Below, piece by piece: positions 58,703 to 64,000 of a stretch of 64,000 nt of DNA; the stretch's first letter is position 1, and every line of letters begins with the position of its first letter. Made by a program: the position numbers and the translations under genes. Under the pieces are notes generated by a model, which worked only from the letters and a program-made list of their open reading frames with translations, was not told the origin of the DNA and did not search any database. This DNA comes from Acidobacteriota bacterium (GTDB lineage: Bacteria > Acidobacteriota > Blastocatellia > Pyrinomonadales > Pyrinomonadaceae): NCBI GenBank assembly GCA_020200135.1, contig JAIVJI010000074.1:30835-94834 (forward strand), written 5' to 3'.

Positions 58703-59146
58703 TCAGGACTTCGCCCCGGGCTTGAACCGCTTCAGGGTCTCGGCGCTCTCGAAGTAGTAGGCCGCGCCGTCGGCGTCCACGCCGATAACGGCCTTGGCCT
58801 TATCCACCTCTTTACCGCTGACGGGGTCGACCGCGACCCGGCTCTTAGGGTCGCCGCCGAGCTTCTCCTTGCACATGTCGCAGCACCCGTAATAGGTACG
58901 CCCCTCGACCTCGATGGGGATCTGCACCTTGTTGAAGCGCTGGTTGTTAATCATGCAGACGTACTTCGCGTCCACGACCTGGAGCGCGCCCCCCTCGGGC
59001 TGCTGAGGCGTCTGCTGCTGCTGCTGCTGCTCCGCCTTCGCCGCGGCGGGCGTCGAGGCGACGCCGGAAGGCGACGACGCCGCGCAGCCGGCGGCCGCCG
59101 AAAGTGCCAGGGCGAAGAGGACGATGGCGATTACGCGAGGTCTCAT
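58703..59146 (-). CDS. TRASH/YHS-domain lipoprotein, probable copper-binding
   Basis: 147 residues. Lipobox near residue 21 (ALSAAAGCAAS), a Gln-rich linker (residues about 40-50), then a TRASH/YHS-like metal-binding domain: YVCMINNQRFNKVQIPIEVE, YYGCCDMCKEKLGGDPKSRV, VSGKEVDKAKAVIG. Cys residues in CMIN and GCCDMC provide thiolate ligands. A CsoR-like operator lies about 110 bp upstream of the ATG (59257-59272) next to an AT-rich TATAGTTATAG on the same strand, which strongly suggests copper-responsive control. A periplasmic or surface copper-buffering role fits the adjoining copper genes. Confidence 0.84.
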   Translation of the reverse strand: MRPRVIAIVLFALALSAAAGCAASSPSGVASTPAAAKAEQQQQQQTPQQPEGGALQVVDAKYVCMINNQRFNKVQIPIEVEGRTYYGCCDMCKEKLGGDPKSRVAVDPVSGKEVDKAKAVIGVDADGAAYYFESAETLKRFKPGAKS

Positions 59147-59256
59147 TTAACGATGTCTCCCTACTTCTGCCGGACGCCGAGCGCCGGACCGGACCGAATG
59201 GTCTAAAGGTTTCAATCCTACAGGGCGTGCCGCGGAAAATCCACCCGCGCTATAAC

Positions 59257-59272
59257 TATACCCCTACGGGGT
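59257..59272 (-). promoter_or_regulatory. CsoR/RcnR-type operator
   Basis: TATACCCCTACGGGGT is a near-perfect match to the GC-tract operator bound by copper-sensing CsoR regulators (inverted ACCCC-TAC-GGGGT with flanking TATA). It lies in the promoter of the minus-strand TRASH lipoprotein, overlapping an AT-rich -10-like patch on that strand. No csoR gene is in the window. Confidence 0.75.
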
Positions 59273-59567
59273 GCGTGGCACGGGGGCGTCGCTGCGAAGC
59301 CTTACCGCCCGCGCCGGGACGTGGGGCCGAGCCCGGGCCGCCCCTGCACTTTCCCCGAAGACAGGACGGGGCGTAGCGTATCGCGTGTTCGGACGCATAA
59401 GGCCACACGTAAGTTGCACGGTTACGGCGGGTGTTCGATACGGTCGGCCGAGCACGATGCGCACCCGGGAGACGTAAAGCTATTTCCCCTCGGGTAGCGT
59501 CAGGCTGAAGGCGTGTCCACTCCTGCCGAGTCGCTGGAAAAAAATCGCTACCTGACAAGTTTCCCGC

Positions 59568-59599
59568 TTGACCCTGTACTCGAGTACAGGGGTTAGCAT
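59568..59599 (+). promoter_or_regulatory. MerR-family metal-responsive promoter
   Basis: TTGACC (-35, 59568-59573) and TTAGCA (-10, 59593-59598) are separated by 19 bp, the unusually long spacing needed for MerR-type activation. The spacer is filled by a perfect 20-bp palindrome CCCTGTACTCGAGTACAGGG (59572-59591), closely resembling mer, cad and pbr operators. Transcription would run to the plus strand toward 59841. No MerR-family gene is visible in the window. Confidence 0.78.
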
Positions 59600-59625
59600 G
59601 TACCGGGCGGAGACGGAAGGAAGTC

Positions 59626-59649
59626 ATGGCGCCGCAGGTGCAACCATAA
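59626..59649 (+). other. Seven-codon open frame downstream of the MerR-type promoter
   Basis: ATG at 59626 with GGAAGG 5 nt upstream encodes only MAPQVQP before TAA. Its position, 27 bp after the -10 element, is where the first gene of the MerR-controlled operon should start, so it is either a leader peptide or the start of a gene cut off at a junction. Confidence 0.35.
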
Positions 59650-59680
59650 GCGGAAAACTCGCCGGTCATGAGCAAGGGAG

Positions 59681-59723
59681 TTTTGCCGTGCGGCGCAGTC
59701 CGAGTCGATTTTGCCGTGCGGCG
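59681..59723 (+). repeat. 15-bp direct repeat TTTTGCCGTGCGGCG
   Basis: Two perfect copies at 59681-59695 and 59709-59723, 28 bp apart, in the leader of the copper genes. Each copy contains the inverted GCCGTGCGGC and may be a duplicated binding site or a hairpin. Confidence 0.65.
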
Positions 59724-59840
59724 TATGAGCCGCGGGCGGCATCTAAAGTAGCCCGCGGGGCGTCGGTGAGGGGTGTGGGGTACGTCTGCGTATGGACAAG
59801 AAGCCCTGGGTGTGTTAATTAACCGGGTAAAGTAAACTCC

Positions 59841-60350
59841 GTGATTCGTACGTTGGTAAATTTTTGTCTCGCCTGGACCCTCGTCCTGGGCTGCTGGGGT
59901 GGCGTCATCGCCGCCGTGGCCTGCCCCCACATGGGCTGCGGGACGGCCGCGTCCGCGCACGCCGGCGTCGACCACGGCGACGCCGGGGCGGGCGACCACG
60001 ACCACGACATGCCGGCTTCCGAGGGGCACTCGGACGAGCACGTCGAGCACGTCGAGGAGACGCCCTCGCAGGGCCGAAGCCTCCTCGGCGACGTGGGGCT
60101 TAACTCATTAAGCCCCGCAGGGCACGACTTAAACTGCACCCACTGCGTCGCCAGGCCCGAGGTCCCGCCCTCGCCGAAGTTCGATTTTCAGACCGGTTCG
60201 TTTAAAAAGGGCGCGGAATCGGCCGCCCCGGCCGCCGCCCCTCGCGTCGAAGCGCCGTCCAGCGTCTTCCCGAGGGAGATCACGCCCGCGCAGCACGCAC
60301 CGCCCGGCCGGTCCGACAGACATCTCCTCCTCAACGTCTTCCGCATTTAG
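59841..60350 (+). CDS. His-rich exported protein of the copper island
   Basis: 169 residues from GTG 59841. A hydrophobic start (FCLAWTLVLGCWGGVIAAVA) is followed by a His/Asp-rich stretch (VDHGDAGAGDHDHDMPASEG, HSDEHVEHVEE) able to bind Cu or Ni/Zn, then LNCTHCVARPEVPPSPKFDF, and a basic-hydrophobic end (RSDRHLLLNVFRI). Architecture resembles DUF2946-like or other small periplasmic metal proteins located before TolC-type channels. Metal-binding is inferred from composition. It precedes the TolC gene by about 150 bp. Confidence 0.7.
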   Translation: MIRTLVNFCLAWTLVLGCWGGVIAAVACPHMGCGTAASAHAGVDHGDAGAGDHDHDMPASEGHSDEHVEHVEETPSQGRSLLGDVGLNSLSPAGHDLNCTHCVARPEVPPSPKFDFQTGSFKKGAESAAPAAAPRVEAPSSVFPREITPAQHAPPGRSDRHLLLNVFRI

Positions 60351-60498
60351 ACCCTCCTGAGGGCTGCGGCCGTAGTGTGCCGCCGGCCCGCCGACTCTCC
60401 GTCTATCTAAAAACCGTCACCCGGTAGCCGGGACGCGTCGCGCAGATTTCGAGGCGCCCGCGCCGGGCCCGTTTCAGTCAACACAGGGGAGAAAATCT

Positions 60499-62388
60499 AT
60501 GAACCGCTCTCGGCGCCTCGGGGCGCTGGCGCGCAAATTTTTCGGCGCGCTCGTCGTCTTGTCCCTGCTCGCCTCCGTGGGCCTGAAGCCCGCGCTCGCG
60601 CAGCACGAGGGGCACACCATGCACCCGGCGCTGGCTAAACCGAAGGCCAAGGCACCGGCGAGGAGGCAGACACAGAGGAGGGCCCCCGCCCGCCGGAGTA
60701 CGACCCGGCGGGCCACGCGCAGGACGACGCGGCCCGCCGCCGCACGGACGCCACGCCGGGGGGCGACCCCGGCTGCCGGGACTCAGGCGGCCGACCCGCA
60801 TGCCGGGCACAACATGCAGCAGGCCGCGCCGACCCCTACGCCTCATACACAACACCCGGCGCCGACGCCGACGCCCGCGCCCACGCCCGACCCGCACGCT
60901 GGGCACGCGACGCCGACCGCGTCGCCGCAGCAGCCCGCCGCCGGTGGCCAGCAGCAGCACCAGGGCCACCAGATGCCGGGCCAGCAGGCCGCGCCGCCGA
61001 CCGGCGGACAGGCGCAGCCCGCGCAGGGAGAGGGCCAAGGTCAGCACCAGACGGCCACCCCGCAGGGGCCGGTCAGGAGGGGCGCGGGCGCGCGGCTCAT
61101 CCCCGAAGGCCCGGTCGTCACTCTCGAAGAACTCGAGAGGATGGCGGCGGAGAGGAACCCGACGCTCGCCCAGGCACTGGCCTCCGTCCGCGCCTCCGAG
61201 GGGCGCCGCCGCCAGGCGGGCGCCTTCCCGAACCCGGTGGTCGGCTACTCCGGGGAGGAGCTGGCCTTCCGCGACACCGGGAACGCGGGCGAGCACGGCT
61301 TCTTCGTCGAGCAGACCATCCCGCTGGGCGGGAAGCTCGGCAAGGCAAAGCGCGTCTTCGAGCGCGAGCGCGAGCAGGCCGAGGCCATCGCCGAGGCGCA
61401 GCGCTTCCGCGTGGTCAACTCCGTGCGCGCCCTCTACTTCGAGACCCTCGGCGCCCAGCAGATGGTCGAGCTGCGAGCGGAGCTGGCGGACCTCGCGCGC
61501 GAGGCCGTCGAGATCACGAAGGAGCTCTACAACGTCGGGCAGGCCGACCGCCCCGACCAGTTGGAGATAGAGATCGAGGCCGAGCGCGCCGAGATCGAGA
61601 TGCTCCGCGCGCAGGGCGACTGGGAGCAGGCGTGGCGCGCCATCGCGGCGATGGTCGGGAACCCCGACCTCAGGCCCGCGCGACTGGCCGGGAGCCTCGA
61701 CGCCGGAGACGCGGCGCTCGACCAGGAGCAGTTGCTCGCCACCCTTCTGCGCGACAGCCCTGAGCTGAGGGCAGCGCGCGCCGGGGTCGAGCGCGCCCGC
61801 GCCGAGGTCTCGCGCCAGAGGGCCGAGCGCATCCCCGACCTCTTCGTGACCGGCGGCGTCGGCTACAACAACGAGAGGCTCGAGACCGACGGCAGGAAGA
61901 TCGGCCCCGAGGGGCGGATCGAGGTCGGCGTCAACGTCCCCATCTTCAACCGCAACAAGGGCGGCATCGCGGCCGCGGAGGCGGAACTCGCCATCGCCGA
62001 GCGCGAGCTCGAACGCCTCCAGTTCTCGCTCCGCAGCCGGATGGCCTCCTCGTTCCGGGAGTACCGCGGCGCGCGGACGATGGTCGAGAAGTACCGGACG
62101 CAGGTCATCCCCCGCGCCCGCCAGGCTTACGAGATGTACCTCTCGAACTTCCGCCAGATGGCGGCCAGCTACCCGCAGGTACTGATCGCGCAGCGCACGC
62201 TCTTCCAGGTCGAGGTCGAGTACGCGCGGGCGCTCGTCGAGCTTCGCCGCTCGGCCGCATCCTTGCGCGGCTTCCTGCTCGAAGGGGGCCTCGACGCGGT
62301 GGGGCGCCCCGGCGAGGGAGGGGCACGCACGGAAGGGTTCAGGCTGAGGTCGGCGTCAGACGCCTCCGGCGACTCGGACGACCGCTGA
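60499..62388 (+). CDS. TolC/CusC-type outer-membrane channel with long His/Pro/Gln-rich N-terminal extension
   Basis: 629 residues; GGGGAG before ATG 60499. Signal peptide to about residue 35 (KPALA-Q). Residues 36-190 are low complexity, with an Arg/Thr/Pro-rich part (RRSTTRRATRRTTRPA) and three DPHAGH or HAGHNM-type His clusters plus Gln/Pro tracts. From about 205 an outer-membrane efflux protein follows: VTLEELERMAAERNPTLAQA, GAFPNPVVGYSGEE, EQTIPLGGKLGKA, FETLGAQQMVELRA, DLFVTGGVGYNNERL, RIEVGVNVPIFNRNKGGIAA. It matches heavy-metal efflux channels (CusC-like). The extension is unusual for the family and may bind copper near the cell surface. No RND or adaptor gene is present in the window. 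Confidence 0.85.
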   Translation: MNRSRRLGALARKFFGALVVLSLLASVGLKPALAQHEGHTMHPALAKPKAKAPARRQTQRRAPARRSTTRRATRRTTRPAAARTPRRGATPAAGTQAADPHAGHNMQQAAPTPTPHTQHPAPTPTPAPTPDPHAGHATPTASPQQPAAGGQQQHQGHQMPGQQAAPPTGGQAQPAQGEGQGQHQTATPQGPVRRGAGARLIPEGPVVTLEELERMAAERNPTLAQALASVRASEGRRRQAGAFPNPVVGYSGEELAFRDTGNAGEHGFFVEQTIPLGGKLGKAKRVFEREREQAEAIAEAQRFRVVNSVRALYFETLGAQQMVELRAELADLAREAVEITKELYNVGQADRPDQLEIEIEAERAEIEMLRAQGDWEQAWRAIAAMVGNPDLRPARLAGSLDAGDAALDQEQLLATLLRDSPELRAARAGVERARAEVSRQRAERIPDLFVTGGVGYNNERLETDGRKIGPEGRIEVGVNVPIFNRNKGGIAAAEAELAIAERELERLQFSLRSRMASSFREYRGARTMVEKYRTQVIPRARQAYEMYLSNFRQMAASYPQVLIAQRTLFQVEVEYARALVELRRSAASLRGFLLEGGLDAVGRPGEGGARTEGFRLRSASDASGDSDDR

Positions 62389-62437
62389 GCCGGTACGCGA
62401 TAACAAGGAAGGCTTTAACAGGGACAGGAGTTAAGAG

Positions 62438-63976
62438 ATGAATAACAGCAGACGTAACTTTCTGAGGCGCGCCTCCGTCCTCGGGGCCGGGGCGGCCGTG
62501 GCGGCCGGCTCGAAGACGGCACTGGCCCAGCACGAGGGGCACACGGCCCCTCAGCCGCAGGCCCCGCCGAAGACGGACAACCGGCCCCCGACCGCCGAAG
62601 GCGGAATCGTGCCGGTCGAGGTGCCCGACGTGCCGCGCCTCCCCTGGAGGATGGAGGGCAACGTGAAGGTCTTCCACCTCGTCCCCGAGGTGGTCGAGTG
62701 GGAGCTGATACCCGGGAAGAAGATCATCGGGTGGGGCTACAACGGTCACGTCCCCGGCCCGACCATCGAGATCAACGAGGGCGACCGCGTCCGCATCCAC
62801 GTCACCAACAAACTGCCCGAGGGCACGTCCATGCACTGGCACGGCCTTGAGGTGCCGCCCAGCCAGGACGGCGTGCCGTTCCTCAACCAGCCGCTCATCG
62901 AGCCGGGGCAGACGTTCACCTACGAGTTCAACGTCCACCAGAACGGCTCCTTCTTCTACCACTCGCACATGGCGATGCAGGAGATGATGGGCATGATCGG
63001 CTTCTTCATCGTCCACCCGAAGAGGCCCTACGCGCCGAAGGTCGACAGGGACTTCGGGCTGGTGCTCCAGGAGTGGGCGCTGCTGCCGAACAACCCGATC
63101 CCGAACACGCTGGCGATGGAGTTCAACTGGCTCACCATCAACGGCCGTTCGGGGCCGCACTCGACGCCGATGCTCGTCCGGCAGGGCGAGCGCGTGCGCA
63201 TACGCATGATCAACATGGGGATGGATCACCACCCGATGCACATCCACGGCAACCAGTTCTACGTCACGGGGACGGAAGGCGGAAGGGTGCCGGAGACCGC
63301 GTGGTACCCCGGCAACACCGTCCTCGTCGGCGTCGCGCAGGCCAGGGACATCGAGTTCGACGCCGTCTACCCGGGCGATTGGATGCTCCACTGCCACCTG
63401 CCGCACCACATGATGAACCAGATGGTCTCGATGGTCGGGCCGATGGGTCACGCCGGCCACGGCTCGCAGACCGGCAAGGGGATGGAGGAGGGCATGGGTG
63501 TCGTCACGCAGGGGCACGCGCTCTCCGAAGACCTGGGGCCCGGTATGGGGCGCGGCATGGGGATGACGACGCAGGAGCGCAACGTCTCTAACGCCGTGGG
63601 GCCGACCCAGCAGCAGCAGGGGCAGCATCAGGGTCACGGGCAGCAGCAGCCTTCACCCTCGCAGGGCAAGGGCTCGGAGGTGCAGCCCGGGCAGGCGGAG
63701 CGGCTCGGGCAGGTCTCGAACCCCGACGACACCGCCCGCCGCAAGCGCGTGCCGGGCTACCCGCAGGACATGGTGATGTTCATGGACAAGGAGGTGGCGA
63801 AGCCCCACACCTACGGGCTGCCGCCGGGCTGGACGGGCTCGTTCATGGGCATGATGACGATGGTGCGCGTGCTCCCGCCCGCGATGTACGACGAGATACA
63901 GCGGCGCATCAGGGAGGGCATCGTCGAAGCGCCGCAGGGTCAGCCCGCGGGCCAGCAGCAGCACAACCACGAATAG
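62438..63976 (+). CDS. Tat-exported multicopper oxidase with Met/His-rich insert
   Basis: 512 residues. N-terminus MNNSRRNFLRRASVLGAG is a twin-arginine signal, followed by QHEGHT, then a two- to three-domain cupredoxin oxidase. Copper ligand motifs: SMHWHGLEVP (T2/T3), FFYHSHMAM (T3), DHHPMHIHGNQFYV (T1/T2/T3) and WMLHCHLPHHMMNQM (T3/T1, the H-C-H centre). Residues about 345-420 form a Met/Gly/Gln/His-rich insert (GMEEGMGVVTQ, GMGRGMGMTTQ, QQQQGQHQGHGQQQ), as in copper-handling oxidases. It is 49 bp after the TolC gene. Periplasmic cuprous oxidation is the likely role. Confidence 0.92.
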   Translation: MNNSRRNFLRRASVLGAGAAVAAGSKTALAQHEGHTAPQPQAPPKTDNRPPTAEGGIVPVEVPDVPRLPWRMEGNVKVFHLVPEVVEWELIPGKKIIGWGYNGHVPGPTIEINEGDRVRIHVTNKLPEGTSMHWHGLEVPPSQDGVPFLNQPLIEPGQTFTYEFNVHQNGSFFYHSHMAMQEMMGMIGFFIVHPKRPYAPKVDRDFGLVLQEWALLPNNPIPNTLAMEFNWLTINGRSGPHSTPMLVRQGERVRIRMINMGMDHHPMHIHGNQFYVTGTEGGRVPETAWYPGNTVLVGVAQARDIEFDAVYPGDWMLHCHLPHHMMNQMVSMVGPMGHAGHGSQTGKGMEEGMGVVTQGHALSEDLGPGMGRGMGMTTQERNVSNAVGPTQQQQGQHQGHGQQQPSPSQGKGSEVQPGQAERLGQVSNPDDTARRKRVPGYPQDMVMFMDKEVAKPHTYGLPPGWTGSFMGMMTMVRVLPPAMYDEIQRRIREGIVEAPQGQPAGQQQHNHE

Positions 63977-64000
63977 TCACCGGAGGGGCAGGCGGGGGGG

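Larger units (their letters stand above)
59147..59840. promoter_or_regulatory. Metal-responsive divergent control region
   Basis: About 690 bp without a confident gene between the TRASH lipoprotein (minus) and the His-rich protein (plus). It holds, in order, a CsoR-like operator (59257), a MerR-type promoter (59568-59599), a 7-codon open frame (59626), a 15-bp direct repeat (59681/59709) and a GTTAATTAAC palindrome (59814-59823). Compositional dips around 59500-59560 and 59800-59840 fit promoters. Confidence 0.6.

Noticed and set aside
59480..59560. Minus-strand peptide ending HAFSLTLPEGK that resembles a histidine-kinase C-terminus
   Set aside because: Only about 20 residues with nothing kinase-like upstream; could be a remnant, but too short to support.
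59256..60050. Minus-strand frame in the copper control region
   Set aside because: Partly antisense to the His-rich protein and without SD or domain similarity.
1..64000. CRISPR arrays, tRNA, rRNA, prophage or conjugation genes
   Set aside because: No regularly spaced repeats, cloverleaf-like sequences, rRNA stretches or phage/transfer proteins were seen; the only mobile feature is the IS982 remnant.

Overview
The window is a GC-rich (roughly 70% by eye) bacterial chromosome segment. Oar-type TonB-dependent receptors with a carboxypeptidase-regulatory N-domain, Tat-exported enzymes, large right-handed beta-helix proteins and codon usage all suggest an Acidobacteriota member (Blastocatellia-like). 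This is inference; there is no rRNA or tRNA gene in the window to confirm it.

Layout. (1) 1-9621: an amino-sugar module, mostly on the minus strand. It holds a GHMP-kinase/nucleotidyltransferase fusion, an MFS porter, a ROK sugar kinase and a DeoR repressor; then agaS (plus strand), a PfkB kinase, a class II aldolase and a sodium/solute symporter. Together these resemble the GalNAc/galactosamine route: phosphorylation, AgaS deamination/isomerisation, tagatose-6-P kinase, tagatose-bisphosphate aldolase. (2) 10029-31837, plus strand: GNAT, nagB, then exported polysaccharide-active enzymes (SGNH, heparinase II/III, amidohydrolases, beta-helix proteins, a GH36-like enzyme, a RIFT-barrel/six-hairpin protein), a broken CocE hydrolase and a TonB-dependent receptor ended by a strong terminator. 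(3) 31940-48058, plus strand: ROK repressor, DapA-like aldolase, dihydroorotate-dehydrogenase-like protein, GH123-like (DUF4091) enzyme, beta-helix protein, isomerase, 2-hydroxyacid dehydrogenase, NSAR-like enolase, DUF5107-TPR protein, M20 peptidase, CBM9-like protein and EamA permease. (4) 48078-50228: a GH109-type alpha-N-acetylgalactosaminidase joined to an IS982-family remnant and a short zinc-ribbon protein. (5) 50827-55779: small exported proteins and a membrane spermidine-synthase-like protein with TPRs. (6) 55814-63976: a copper/metal island with a BNR lipoprotein, TRASH-domain lipoprotein, CsoR-like operator, MerR-type promoter, His-rich protein, TolC-type channel and multicopper oxidase.

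Functionally, regions 1-4 look like an unusual polysaccharide utilisation locus for a GalNAc- (and probably uronate-) containing glycan: beta- and alpha-GalNAc-releasing enzyme families, lyase-type enzymes, a TonB receptor, permeases and the cytoplasmic amino-sugar pathway lie together. No GalNAc-6-P deacetylase is recognisable.

A second theme is repeated loss of sequence. At many places a protein family is missing a block (often about 50 residues) or two genes are fused head to head: about 2700, 18520, 25755, 35705, 40985, 45865, 49305, 55800 and 58630. The simplest explanation is scaffold gaps closed without Ns or misassembly; true deletions are the alternative. Apparent fusions and truncations here should be read with that in mind.
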